From Zoroaster sp. YZ-2022 (lineage: Eukaryota; Echinodermata; Asteroidea; Forcipulatida; Zoroasteridae), in contig CM055816.1 of NCBI GenBank assembly GCA_029582265.1, positions 37,699,466 through 37,763,465 on the forward strand: a stretch of DNA of 64,000 bases, written 5' to 3'. Position 1 is the stretch's first letter; each line of letters starts with the position of its first letter. Below, piece after piece: positions 13,841-27,100 of the stretch. The notes under the pieces are model-generated. The model made no database searches and was not told where the DNA came from. It was given only the letters and a program-made list of their open reading frames with translations. The position numbers were made by a program, and so were the translations under genes.

Positions 13841-14023
13841 AACGTATTGAAATAAGTCACAATGAGGGTTGCGGTCTGCATATTCTATTAAAAAACAGAC
13901 ATATTCAAAGTTATTCATCCGTCCAGTCCGTCCGTTCATCCGTCCAGTTGCAGTTTGAAAGCTAGCTATGCTTTTTGCAAATCATCTGAGCGCAACCCTC
14001 ATTGTGACTTATTTCAATACGTT
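13841..14023. repeat. 33-bp perfect inverted repeat around a 117-bp loop
   Basis: Arms 13841-13873 (AACGTATTGAAATAAGTCAC then AATGAGGGTTGCG) and 13991-14023 are exact reverse complements. The loop contains a CCGTCCAGT/CCGTTCAT-type short repeat. No target duplication is evident beside the arms. It could be a foldback MITE or an inverted duplication. Confidence 0.85.
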
Positions 14024-14344
14024 TGTAAACATGTGATAACATTGGTTACATCGTCTATATAGTGACTGCTAGAAAAGCCTGGGGACAAAGTTGGACATTT
14101 CCCACTCCACTCTAAAGCACTCTAGAGGGTCTCCAAAAATGTAAACAATTTCAAGGTATTTCATACAGAGAGTACTACTTTTAAATTCCACATTTCATAG
14201 CCCTGAAAACTCTAGTGCAATTGTATTGCCTGCACTCCCCCCCCCCCCGCCCCTCCTTTTCGTCACTCCGGATCACAATTAGTTAGGATCACAAATGTTT
14301 AGGTCACAGTTAGTAATGCGCCTATAAGCATGTCCTCCAAACAA

Positions 14345-14960
14345 ACACACGTTGATGATTATTGTCCACTCAGGCACGTTGAAGGTAGTTCATCAGGGGC
14401 TCTCTAAAATTTATAACATGTTTTAATGCCAAACAAATCTACCAAAAAAGCATGTGCTTAGAAAGAAAAAAAAACACACACAAAAACGACATGCATAATG
14501 TATTGGTTTGGTACCAGCAGGAAACACGTGGAAAATTATTGTCCACTCGGGCACGTTGAAGGTAGTTCATCAGGGGCTCTCTAAAATTTATAACATGTTT
14601 TAATGCCAAACAAATCTACCAAAAAAGATTACCAAAAAAGCATGTGCTTAAAAAAAATAATAAAACACACAAAAACGACATGCATAATGAATTGGTTTGG
14701 TACCAGCAGGAAACACGTGGAAAATTATTGTCCACTCGGGCACGTTAAAGGTAGTTCATCAGGGGCTCTCTAAAATTTATAACATGTTTTAATGCCAAAC
14801 AAATCTACCAAAAAAGATTATCAAAAAAGCATGTGCTTAAAAAAACCAAAACCAAAGCAAAAACGACATGCATAATGTATTGGTTTGGTACCAGCAGGAA
14901 ATACGTGGATGATTATTGTCCACTCAGGCACGTTGAAGGCAGTTCATCAGGACTCAAAGG
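14345..14960. repeat. Tandem repeat, about 180-190 bp unit, about 3.3 copies
   Basis: Units begin at 'ATTGTCCACTC.GGCACGTTG' near 14357, 14537, 14726 and 14913 (the last partial). Each contains 'TTCATCAGGGGCTCTCTAAA', 'ACATGTTTTAATGCC' and 'TTGGTTTGGTACCAGCAGGA'. Copies differ by small A-rich indels. The array is absent from the paralogous unit 2. Confidence 0.9.
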
Positions 14961-17518
14961 GATTTAAATTTGCATGGCTCTATAACAATAATCTACTTTC
15001 TAAACGGCTGAAAAAAGACTAATGTAAATCATGTACTTCCAAATTTTAGAGCAGAGAAGTGACGTGCAATTCATGCTAATTTGTTATTATTATTATTTGT
15101 CTTTTTTTTTCAAATATCCAATCCTGTATGTGAAATAGTGGGTCCTTTTCTCATCTCAGACGATCCCTATGGAAAAAAAAACTCGTTATATTCGTAATAT
15201 TTCCACCTTAACTTAAATCTATCGTTATAACAATTACGTATGATTAATTGTTGTTTAGCTGATTTATTTTACGTGTAATTTCTGACGGATACCAGCGTGT
15301 TCATTATTGTATTTTTACTGCTGCATAATCGCTCTCATCGAAATGCTTTGTGTCTCATTGAAAATGATTATCTTGAAAACATTTTCATTCGTTGAAAGCA
15401 AAGCCATCCTGAAAGTATGATTCAGATAAAAACTGACAACTTGTCATTGGTTTACTCATGCTGGCGCGTATCAAGGTTCTCGAAAAAGGGGGAGGGGTCA
15501 TATGGCTATAAAAAGGGGGCACACACATGCTTGCAATGTTTAAAGGGAAGACACAACATTGATAATTATCAGATTGTCAAATTAATGATTTATTATCTCA
15601 AAAATAGAGGATCTTGGACGTCCTTCAACGGTAAGGGGAAGGTGGGAAGGTGGGAAGGTGGTTCTTATGCTCAGGTGGGGTAATTCCCACTCCCCCCGCA
15701 AAAAATAACTAAATAAATTAAAACACTGGTTATAACAACACTTTATGTACCATTTCCTCTTTTTGCCTTTTTTCGCTTTTTTATTTTATTTTTTTAAATT
15801 GAAATAACTAAACATTGTGTTATTAATAATAATTGACCCCCCCCCCCCGAAATGTTATTTACATGTTATTTGTTTTCTTCTAAAAGCACGGTTTTGGAGT
15901 AGATTTCCAATGCTGTCAATACCAGTGGTGCTATGTGACAATAATTCCCGACCATCAATTTGTAGGTCTAATTATAATGTATGATAACAAACCAGATGCA
16001 ATCAAACAAATGAGAAAACATTCAATTTGGCTTTGGAGATGATAGTATTTATTATATAATATTGAGGGAGCATGTATACAATTGTTCCCTAGAGGAGATT
16101 AAAATACCTATATAAGGGAAGGTACAATTTTGGTATTGGCAAAACTGCTTAATACGAGTACGAAATGACTTTCATTGAATCAATCAATACATTCAACAAC
16201 CAATCAGTGAAAGGTTCAGCTTATTACTTAGTGTCGTTAACAAGAAATTTGTGAAAATACATTCAGATTGTTTGCATTCATTCTAATGCAGAATTTTGTA
16301 TCATTAATTTGTGTACACTTGTAGTTCCTATAATGTGATATAATAAATCAACGAATTTGGTATATATATATATTTTTTTTATCAAACAATTCCACTCAAT
16401 TTTCAATCCTATTTCTAAAATGTTATTTCATAGACCTCTCAAAGGCAATGTAGACTTAATTTTTGACAAAACGTGAAATGAAATACAAAGTTGAAATGCA
16501 TACAAACAAATCTAGTTGCTTTTGCACTATTTTCATGGTATATGACACGACGAAGTAAGATTAAACTTGTTGGTTGTATATATGTTTAGTATACTGTAAA
16601 TGCATTTACATATAAGTTACCAAGGGGTGGATTTACAAGGGGGTCTAAGGGCTCGTGACCCTTTCCCCTTTTATTTTATTATTATATTTTGTTAAGCTTC
16701 CTGGAGATAAGCTACCGACTGACTTCAACAGCGGTAAAGCATTGAACACCCTCAACATCGCTGGACAACGGGGTGGGGTAGTCGTGAGAAAATTAAGAGG
16801 GGTGGGCATAGTCGTGAGAAAGGTATTATGTGCTTACCTCTCTCTACTCCGTTTGGGGGAAAATGTACCCTGTCAACAAATGCTCACGCCTCCCCTACCC
16901 CCACCCTTAAGACATTTTCACGCCCCTCGTCCAGCGATTTTGATAGTGTTAATTGTTTTACGCCGCTGAAGTAAGTCTGCATATCCGCTAAAATGATCCA
17001 CTACACACATCTAGCGTACCAACTAATAGCGTTGTAATATAATAGAAATCCCGTCGCGCAATATCATCATTATAATAATGGATGCAATTAACTAGAAGTA
17101 TAATGATGACAGAGTTATTTATCAAAAACACAATTACGGATCTACAGTCATTTTAAATTGGGGGCAAATTTAAAATGTCAATTAATTCATGAAAAATAAC
17201 TATAGCCTTGATGATTTTACAACAGTCATACATTATAAAATACACCATAAATATTACTCAATGGTATAATACAGTCAGACAAAATTATATTATGAATGTA
17301 TAATTCAGTGTAATTATGAAAAACTACCCAAATAAATATAATTTGGAATATTACAATTTCAACCATCATCTGTATATAGATCATGTGACTTGTTTACACT
17401 TTGCGTGACCTTAAGAGTACCAGTGTGATTTTCCGCCGGGCACAAAAGTGTGTGTATTTATATACAGAGTTTGTACATTTTGTACTTCTCCATACAACAT
17501 TAAAAATCGCAGTACAAT

Positions 17519-18897
17519 CAACGGCGGATCTAGGCCCAAAGTTTAGGGGGGCCAAATGCTCAGTGGAGGGGCGTATTTGCGAGCGCAAAACGTTTCTGGT
17601 GGGGTTTGTTTGTTTTGTGGGTCTAGACGACAATACTTGATTTAGTATGAAATTTCAGTGATAAGCTTTGGATTTGAACCCGCAACCTTGTGATTGTAGG
17701 CTAGGTCCTGCGGTCTAACCACTTGACTAATGCAGGGTTTCCGGAAATGCTTAGCTTCTGGTTGCTCTGAGCGGACAAATATTATTCATAAATAGATTAG
17801 CTTTTTCCACTGTATATGAGCCCTATAATGGTCGTTGAAATACCTGTATGGCAAAATGTGGCGATTGGAGGAAACAACAACAATCAGTTAAAGCAAGAAA
17901 CTAAAGTTCAATCGATGGACACCGCTTGTGGCGAAGTACTCAATAACCCGAGTGGTGGTTGGGAGACGGTCACGATGAGCTTGAAGGAGGATGAGAGACT
18001 CCAGGCGATCCTCTCTCATGGTTGAACGCAAAGCAGTCAGGGTACGCTCCACCTTGGAGTGTGCAAGTTGTAAAGTTATTAATGCAAATTAATGTTTAAA
18101 TAAAGCCGCCTGAAATAATCCATTGATGACACAGAACTCTGGAATTAACGGCAGTTATTATTGATCAAAATTGATCCTTTCTACAAAAGGGTAGATTTTC
18201 AGAAAAACAATCATTGACATGTTTTAAGATATGGCCACTCATCTGGGTTAGGCTGGTGCCCGCATGGAGTCCCCAGAGTGTTATGGTATGTACATACATT
18301 ATTGTGTAATCTACACAGTGCTGCAAAACAGCCCACTGTATTTTACGTTGATACTTACTGCTCATATGACGATGGAAGACGAATCTTTCAAGTCACTGCT
18401 CCTGCTCGTACTCACAAGATTGAAATGCGTTTTATGCACGCGATGTTCGCGCCAAGTCTAAACGTAGGCCTACATTGCGGACGTTGCATGGCTCACCTAA
18501 TATCCAGGAAACCCCACACAACCAGTCGCGTGTGCATAAGCCATGCATACAATCACCGTGTACGCCTCGTCTAATGCAGCTTGGCTTAACTGCACAAACT
18601 ACCATTGCAAATTTTGTGGCAATGTTGGATCGTGAGTAGGATTATGAACACATTCATGTAGCCAATCAGTGTGTTGTAATTTGCATACTTTAACAAAAGC
18701 TGAACGTATAAGCAAGACTTAGCTGCACAAGGATGGGGAGTAAAGTTGTGGTGTTTTGTTTTTTCTCTTTTCCCCTTTTTCTTCTTTTCTTTTCTTATCT
18801 TTTCTTTTTTTTTTTTTTTTTTTTTTTGGGGCGTACAGCTTCGGTTTTTTGGGGGGGGCCATGGCCCCCGTTGGCCCCCCCCCTGGATCCGCCACTG
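17519..18897. mobile_element. Non-autonomous hAT element, 1.38 kb
   Basis: Termini CAACGGCGGATCTAGG (left) and CCTGGATCCGCCACTG (right) form an imperfect inverted repeat of the CAGTGGCGGATCCAGG type used by hAT elements. The 8-bp target duplication AGTACAAT is at 17511-17518 and 18898-18905. The paralogous site in copies A and B reads GCAGTACAATACAATG with no insertion, which confirms the boundaries. I find no transposase. The interior holds a tRNA-like segment and T- and C-rich low-complexity sequence near the right end. Confidence 0.9.
17652..17745 (-). repeat. tRNA-like SINE head
   Basis: On the minus strand the sequence has an A-box-like 'TAGTCAAGTGGTTAGACC' and, about 45 bases on, a B-box 'GCGGGTTCAAATCC'. 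It resembles a tRNA-derived SINE promoter rather than a functional tRNA, because I cannot pair a convincing acceptor stem. It lies inside the hAT element. Confidence 0.45.
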
Positions 18898-21800
18898 AGT
18901 ACAATACAGTGATGGGAGAACATCGGAGCAGTGGATAATCAACCATCGAAGCATGTTTGATTGTGAACTGATAGGCCATGCAAAAACATGTACTATATTC
19001 CTAAACAATCAAAAAACTCATTTTCAAAATGAATGTCAAAAAATAGAAACATATGAATTCTAAATTTGGACCCAGCTCTTCTAAGCAGAACAATTTGCTT
19101 AGCAGAAATAATTGTGTAGCAGGTTGTATTGGTTAGTAGCCAGAGTTTGTATACAAATTGTATGGACTCTGGCTGGTTGCCTATTTCAAACAGCTTTAAC
19201 AGTAAAATTGTCTGCTTAGTATCTCGTTGATATTGGCCCACGGTGGGTGATGCAAAGATATCATTCCCTGCGTGAGTTACTTATTGTTAAGAATTATACC
19301 TATGAACCTATGTGGATATGGGGAGAAAAGCCTGCAGAGCTGAGGAGGGAAACCCTGTAGACTTAGCTTAAAAACATCTGGCCCTCAGGAGGGGTGGACA
19401 GGGGCTCTACTAACCTGGTAAGAGCCGGGGGAGTCTCTCGACCATGGAATATGAACCTATACGGACATGGACAGGGAACTACTGAGTCTTTGAGGTTGGC
19501 CTACTAATCTGATATACACACACAGACTATATAAAGTAACGCCATGCTCCCTCCAGCATTTAAACATTTCAAACTACAATGCCTTTTTACTCCCCACCCG
19601 CTTCCCACACAATCCCTGGTGAATCAATTACGTTTAATACTTCCTGTTGTTTTCTTTTAAACAAAAGAAGGTTTTCGGTATATATATGTATTGTGAAAAT
19701 CTTTAGTAGCTGGAATTGGATTTTTTATTTTATTTTTATTTTATTTTTTTATTTTTTTTTGAGATTGTCATGACACTAATACTGTCCCCCTCTCCCCATC
19801 ACATTACCAATACCATCACAGTTGATTTAGAATTGTATCAAATTCTTCAATCATGAATAAATATTTATGAGTTAGGCCTATGATATACATGTATTTTTAA
19901 TCAATTCAGTATCGTGTAACATAATCATTAATTTACAACCTCGCTGCGGCCATCTGTTTGTAGTTGATTTTTTATATAATTTTAAATGTACCTAATAATT
20001 GCAGTTTTGAGGGAGATAAGTGTAATTTAATGAGTTTGCTTTTGGGTAATCTCACGTAGACACGTAACTGTAATCCATAATGTTTAATTACATTGTTTTG
20101 GGGTTAAGGGGCATTGGCATGCTACAGCGGTATGACTCATTTCAAGTTAGTTGTTGATGATTAAAAAAGGCTTATTCCTCATTGAGTCCACTTGGATTGT
20201 CTTCTAAAGTGACGGTCTCTTCAAACTTAACCCCTTTCAGCCTCAAATTGACAACACCGCTGTGTATTATGACAAACTATATTTTCCATGGTTCAGGGGA
20301 AAGAAAATATATATATTTTTTTTAAATTCCTTAATTCAACTGGGTAGCCCATTCAGTGGCATCGATCTACTGGTCTCACATGGGTCCCAGGATACATACA
20401 GATATAACCAACAATACAAACAAGTTACATATTTACAGTTAAAGAATGTATGTAAGCAAATATCAATAATTATCCTTTCCTCATCTTGAGAGAGTTTATG
20501 TTATAAGGAAATTAAACAAAACACGTTTTACTATATCTAAACGTATGGTAACATATTGTAAAGCGTCACTTTCTTCGAACCCTTTTGTCGAGAATTCAGA
20601 AAACTCTAAGGTCCAAATGGCCTTCTTATATTTAATAATCATTTAAGTATCACCCTTAGTACTGGCCAAACGTTTTGTAAATAACACCGACAATATCGGT
20701 GCTGTTGTATGTGTAAATGTAAGAGTGACTTTTTGTTCTTCCTAGTGCCGGACCTTAAGCTTTCTGCATTTGAGACAAAAGGGGTTCAGAAAAAATGATT
20801 TTTCTTTTCAATATTTTATCTTGGGTAGAGATAATTAAACTTATGTTATGTTTCATTATGACATGACCTCTCTAAAAATAGGGAAAGGTAAAATTTTGAT
20901 ATTTGCTTGGAGCCTTTCTTCAAAAGCATGAAGCTAAAATGTAGGGCTGAATAATAAACAATCCACCCCTCCTCCCCCCCTCCATTTTAAGTATAATCTT
21001 TCCTGGACATAAGTAAATAATTATAGTTTCATTGCGCTTCAATAATATATATTGATAATCTCGAAATATATATAAATGATCAATGTTTTACATACAAATT
21101 ATTAGATATAAAGTTGATGATGGATCGATAGTATCAAGTAAAAATAAGTAAAATAGGCCTAAGTGGAATAATTTCCAAAATGAATTTCTGTTTACGAATT
21201 GCACATTGGATTGAATACGAACAATGTGAATATATTTCTAATACTTAAATAGACATTTGGTACGTATCTCGATTCTTATAATGTAAGGATGCATTTACAG
21301 ACATGTGACCAACATTGTATAATATATACCTACTGGTTTTAAGACCTGAGTTGTTGATATGGATCCACACAACCCACGCTCTCACTTCTTAGGAGTCAGT
21401 ACATTTCACGACATGTTGTCAATTTCTCTATACATAAAGTGACAATTCACAGGTAGGGAATGCAAACGATTATCACCATTCTGAATATGTGACAAGTGCA
21501 CACCATGATGAGCATAGTTCAAGCTCTGCGACCTTGTATGGGTAATAGATTCAGGCTTATACAATGCAATAACTATGATGTTAAACATACAACAATTGGT
21601 ATACATATTGGACATTATCCGATATGAACACTATGAATAAAGTTGACATTCCAGTTATTGCAGTGATATAACTATAAAAACCAACCGCTCTAAGGATTGT
21701 TTGACTAGATACACAGAAAATAGCTCCTAGCTAACATAATATGTATTACTAAAATATAAATTTATTAACCAGTATTATTTTCTTGTTAAAATTCATGTGA

Positions 21801-22120
21801 TTATATCCATACTTTGTAAGATTTAAGAAATAATATGTACAGAAACCAACATAAGAAAGTCTAAGTTTATTTAATGTTGGTATCGTTGACGAGAAAAACA
21901 AATGAAAATGTATTCTGATTTTTCGTATTTATTCCAACGTGGAATTTGGGTCTGATGATATTGACTCAATTTAGTTGGGATATGATTTTACGAAATGATA
22001 GCACCAGAGACAGAAAGATTGCAAGGGATAATTTATACCATTATCAAAATTTACAGCAAGTATGTTTTATGTAGAGCTGTGATCAATAATGGTTTTGTTT
22101 TTGTTTTTGCTTGTTTTTTA

Positions 22121-22158
22121 AGGGGGGGTTTTGGGGGGGTTTTTGGGGGAAGGGGGGT
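22121..22158 (+). repeat. G-run cluster (potential G-quadruplex)
   Basis: Four or more G-runs of five to seven (GGGGGGG TTTT GGGGGGG TTTTT GGGGG AA GGGGGG) sit in AT-rich DNA. The paralogous site near 12200-12220 has no such run. Confidence 0.85.
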
Positions 22159-22228
22159 TTGTAAGATAACAAGATTTATAAGATTTGTAAGATAATTAAT
22201 ATTTGTAGCTTTGCATGGTGCAAAGGAT

Positions 22229-22380
22229 AAGTAAAGACTGTTTGTGGTGACAACATGTGAAAATTCTCTGAAGACGATCAGCATACTGATCGAAACGTCG
22301 AGTTATATCCACCATTTCTTTTCAGAACTAATTACACTCAAAAGACAATTTTCACGTGTCACCACAAACAGTCTTTACTT
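22229..22380 (+). mobile_element. Compact inverted-repeat element with hammerhead-like motif
   Basis: Both ends are AAGTAAAGACTGTTTGTGGT in inverted orientation, giving arms of about 36 bp with few mismatches. The centre holds CTGAAGAC-GATCAG-CATA-CTGATC-GAAAC-GTC. This is the best preserved example of the inverted-repeat form: 152 bp with no coding capacity. It is paralogous to 12229-12395 by segmental duplication, so the two are not independent insertions. As there, the C after the CUGANGA box is non-canonical. Confidence 0.65.
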
Positions 22381-23867
22381 AACAATACTATATTCTTGCT
22401 TTAACAGTGCTTGGTTGAGAATGCACATTTTTAATTCAGTTACTTGAAACTGCATTAGGATGACCCATTGTAACTGAACGATGATTTTTGAGCAGCATTT
22501 AATTTCGCGAAACAGAATGACGCGTATTTAAATTGGCTGCTTATTTGTTGAAATTGACCGGGAAAATCTGTGTTATGTCCAGTTTCAAATACAATTATGA
22601 CAAATTTCTCATGTAACATAGGTTTGTGCCTCACAAAAAACATAATTTGTTATTAAATAAATTCCTTGTAATTTAGCAATGATCCCCCAAATTTCTGCAA
22701 AATAAAACAAAATTGTTCAAGTTTATTTTTGCCCTTTAAAACCTTTAATTGTATTTAACATAATCTTACTTCAAACCTTGTTGTCCTATTGGTAATCTCG
22801 AAACACATAAATGATCGTAGTTTTACATGAAACTTACCTTAAATATTTATATCTAAGGTGCTATACTTTTAGTAAAATTAGTATAACAATTCCTAACTGA
22901 ATTGTTGTCCCCGGGGGGAAACATTCAACGTTTTAATAAAATATGACAAATCTAAAAAAAAAAACATTATTTTCTCGATAACGACGAAAGTTTAAACTTT
23001 TTAGGTTGGTTGTTTAATGTAATATTTTGATTCAAGTAAGGATACTTTTAGAAGCTGTTTTACCAACATTAATCTACTTTCTAAACAGATGAAAAAACTA
23101 GTGTAAATCATGTTCTTCTAAATTTTAGAGCAAAAAAGTCACGTGCAATTCATGCTATAATTTTTACATGTACTATTATTTGTCTGTTTTTAACAAAAAC
23201 AACAACGAATACCTTTTAATTGGTTTTGCGTTCATCATTACATTCTAATTTTTAAATATCTTTTGAAATATCCAATTCTGTACGTGAAACAGCGGGTCCT
23301 TTTCTCATCTCGGACGATCCCTATGGAAAAAAAATCCATCGTTATATTCGTAACATTTCCACCTTAACTGACTTAAAACAATAGTTATAACAATTAAGTA
23401 CCTCATGATTAATTGTTGTTTTAGCTGAGTTTGTTTACGTGTGACGGATATCAGCGTCTTCATTATTGTATTTTTTAAATTTTACCCGCTGCCTAATCGC
23501 TCTCTTTGAAAATGGGTATCTTGAAAACATTTTCATTCGTTGAAAGCAAAGCCATCCTGAAAGTATGATTCAGACTTAACCAAAACTAACAACTTGGTAT
23601 TGGTTCACTCGTGCTGGCGCGAATCCAGCTTCTCGAAAAAGGGGCGAGGTCACATCCACACTGTGCCAAAAATAGCTCCACACACATGTATGTTAAAGGA
23701 TCCGTGACATACCAAGTTATGATGCGTTATTTTATAGGTAATAATTAATAAACACTAAATCAAAAAGAAAAAACGAGTTTATTACCCCGTGTCTATTTTT
23801 AAATTATTTTTGTTCATTTAAAAATATTACCCCTTCGGAACGCCCACAAAAATTTCCGCTGGCTCAT

Positions 23868-23956
23868 GAATATATGACGTCATGCGCGTGACGTAAACGG
23901 GGTAACGAAAGCGAAGAACGCTTCTCACGGTATAATACGGACTTATTACGGTCCTG
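23868..23956 (+). promoter_or_regulatory. Promoter-like region with CRE palindrome, upstream of P2X7-like exon
   Basis: The stretch includes the full CRE palindrome TGACGTCA and a nearby half-site (GTGACGTAAACG), with locally raised CpG content. Without the Harbinger insertion it would lie about 60-150 bp upstream of the ATG at 30344. This is inference from motif and position only. Confidence 0.4.
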
Positions 23957-24198
23957 GAGCCGATTTCACTAACGTCCCCGTTTGCGATCATCACTATTTA
24001 ACTAGCGATGAGATCGCTAACCTCAAATCCATCGCTCTTGCGATGGCTCTAATTTTGCGTTTCACTAAAGCCATCGCAGCTGCGATGACATAAAAGAGAA
24101 AATAAATGTTTTGTACGAGGCTGAAAGTAATGACCTTTGACATGACTCGCATTCGCAGCATGCATAGCAGCAGGCTGTTTGCATCAGCCCTGAAAAAT

Positions 24199-27100
24199 AT
24201 GGCTTCGTGTACTATTAATAATACGGCCGACGTCGCCGACAAATCAACGGATTCGTGTGGGCGAAAGGTAGGCTAAAATTTGTTAAGATGCATGTCTCTA
24301 ATGTTTTTAAGTGCGTGTAGAAAACTATGTTGTGTCTAGTTTACGTTCAGAATGTTGACGATAATTCAGTTTCAGTTTCAGTTTCAGTTTATTTTCCACT
24401 CAATCAGAACACAACAAATTAAGATATAAGGCCAATAAAAAATGAAAAATCAGTTAAACAATAATACATGTAATTATAAACGAAGGGCCAATGTGACAAA
24501 GGTGATTAAGTGGTGGAGGTCTCCAAAAAGCAAGCTTGTCGAGTAGAGACCCCCAAAAATAATGTGTGTAGAAATTTAACTGAGCTAATACAACTGTAAT
24601 ACAACTAGATGCATAAATTACACACACAGAGAAATATATTAATGTTACTTACACATAAACAAGACAGGACAAACACTAATGAGACAAGGCAGCATGGTGT
24701 AACTACACAGCAGTAATATATAATGAAAGATCGGAGGGCATTATTAATATAAGAGTAAGGAGTAACTTAAACAAATAATTAAAATTAGCTGAAATTAAAT
24801 GTTACAGTATTTTTCCAACAAGCTATACTTAAGCTTCTTTTTAAATACGGGGCAAGTTTTAAGACTTTTGAGGTTAATGCCTAAAGAATTCCAAAACTTA
24901 GGTCCCTGATAACTGACAGTTTTAAGAGCTTGAGAGGTACGCACATATGGAATATGAAAGTCATCAGAATGTCTAGTTTGATGAAAATGAATTTGAGTAT
25001 TTAAAGTAAACATACTCTGAAACGAGATTGGTAAATCATGTGAAATAAATTGATACATGAAAATACCAAGTTGAAGCAAAAAAAAAAAAAATAAAAAATA
25101 AATATCATTAAGTTTAAGATAAACCTTTGTCAAATAAATTATTCAAATACGCTGGACTCACACTCACACTAGTCACAGTCACACTCCGCTTCTTTTTCGA
25201 TATAACGTTAACGTTAACGTTACTCTCTTTTAAGTTTTTGCCCTCTTTTTTTGCCTTATATTTTCTCCCCCAAATGTTCACTTACCCATATTACACAGTA
25301 AAACGATTTTGTGCTGGCTCGTTTTTGTGTAATTTTATGAACAAAGAGTCTCCGAGCTGACAATAAAACGTCTAAACATCGAGCCAGACTTGCCATTACT
25401 TAGTGCGTAGCCTATGTATTTTTATATTGTATTTGTACGGGTTAACATCATGGTTAATCCGGTTGGCCTAGTGTTAGTCTTTAACGTTAGTGAACATTCA
25501 TGGGGAAAAGTATTATTAGCCTTCCTTTTAGGTAAAAAAAAAATATCAGAGTACCTAGCCCTGTAACGTTAGTACTGCTCTAGGTGGGTGGACTGTAGGG
25601 CCAAGAAGTGGAGGGAGTCCAGTGTGATGGGGCTAGTAAATTAATTATTTGAAAAGTTAGTGGGGGGGGGGGCTATAGTACAGAACCTTTACTTAGCCGG
25701 CGCCAGCTTTTTTTTTTAGTAAACGATGTTAAGCCGGGAGATTGTATAGCGCCCTCTTGTACGCATACATGGATAGCCGACATTAAAGTGAAATTCCACC
25801 TCTTTTCGGCAGCGTGTTCGTGGCCTAGCGGATACGCTCCCTGCCTTGGAAGCAGTAGGGCCCGCGTTTATTGCTTAAAATTGATTTCTACATTTTATTT
25901 GCATTACCACTTTCCCGGTTGCGGAATTTTCCCTTGTCTGCATAGCTTCAAATAAAAAGGCCTGATTAATCCATATCTCAGAAAGAAAAAAAAATACTTG
26001 AAAAAGTGTAGTGAGGAGTATTAATAAATTATCTAATGACTTTTAATTTGAAATATTTTATCACAAAATCAAAATGCTACTGGTGTGAAGACATCAATTG
26101 TGTAGTGATACAATTGTTACAATCTAGTGTAACAAAAGCAGGTAAAAAACATTTTATGATACTTTGTTGTCCTTTATCAAAGTAGAAATCCAGAGGTAAG
26201 AGATGGGAGGAGTGGGAGACCATAGCTCTTGCCAAGTATGTCAAGGAATACTCCAGAGAGCTATTTGGAAGTAGTGGCGGTGCTGCCGTAGAACACGTGA
26301 AGAGGAAAGCATGGATGAAGGCTGAGACGATGCTAAGAGCAGCAGGTGGAGCAAAACGAGGAGGGTGGGATGCCATCCGAAAAAAGTGGGCTGATGTCAG
26401 TTATAGGGCCAAAATATATAGCAGAAAACGGCAGGGTAAAACTGTCACAGGTACGTTATTGATATTCATGTGCATTCATTACTTTAAAAGAAAATGATTA
26501 CTGAATTAAAAGTTATCTACGCTGTATTAAAAATTATCCTTATGCTGTGGAAACAAATTTAAATGTCAAAAAGACTTGGAAATACACAGAGTGATAGACA
26601 AAATAAAGAGGAATTTTTAACAGGATTTAAAACAAAATAAAATATAGGGAGACTACCCAATCCCTCACTGTTCAAGTACTGGATCAAACATATTAAGTTG
26701 ACCCAATTGCACCATCAGTAAAATGTTGGAAAAAACGTAAACAAAATTTGCAGATTTTTAACCTATTGTCCATCTTTGCTCTTGGGTCTAAGGGGTGTGG
26801 CTAAGAGCTACATCTATCGCAGCTAGTGAAATGGTAGTTTTTATTAGTTTTAGGGATGGTGAAGTGCTTGTGATGAGAATAGACTAGCCTCAATAACAAT
26901 GACAACATGATAATGAACAATTTTGAAAATGGCAAAAAGCTATTAATCCTTTCATTATGTAAACAACTCACTTGGGGTATGATGAAAATGACACACATTA
27001 TTTCTGATGTACAAATGTTTAAGTAAATGACCAATCAGCGTCAAGAATTTGAATATGCTGTGCACATGAAATTACTGTTTGAATATTTATCAGACTTTTA

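Larger units (their letters stand above)
17031..20960. repeat. Diverged third copy (C) of the 4.3-kb block
   Basis: 17031-17510 matches 2691-3190, and 18906-20960 matches about 3870-7010, apart from indels. The stretch between is the hAT insertion. The SINE dimer, the MITE and the GA tract of A and B are missing here, so they either arrived before the A/B tandem event or were lost from C. Confidence 0.8.
15962..23697. repeat. Large segmental duplication, unit 2
   Basis: A shorter, more diverged version of unit 1. It has one copy of the 4.3-kb block and lacks the 180-bp array and the 33-bp inverted repeat. It has its own hAT insertion (17519-18897) and a G-rich insertion (about 22121-22158). 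No conserved gene is found. Confidence 0.75.

Noticed and set aside
14350..14960. CRISPR-like array
   Set aside because: The repeats are about 180 bp, head to tail and without unique spacers, in eukaryotic DNA.
17816..18025. 69-codon open frame inside the hAT element
   Set aside because: No hAT transposase or other motif; probably part of a SINE-like insert.
18719..19008. Open frame with VADPGGGPTGAMAPPKK
   Set aside because: This peptide is the translation of the hAT-type terminus (GGATCC..GGGGG..GCCATGGCCCCC) and is not a protein.
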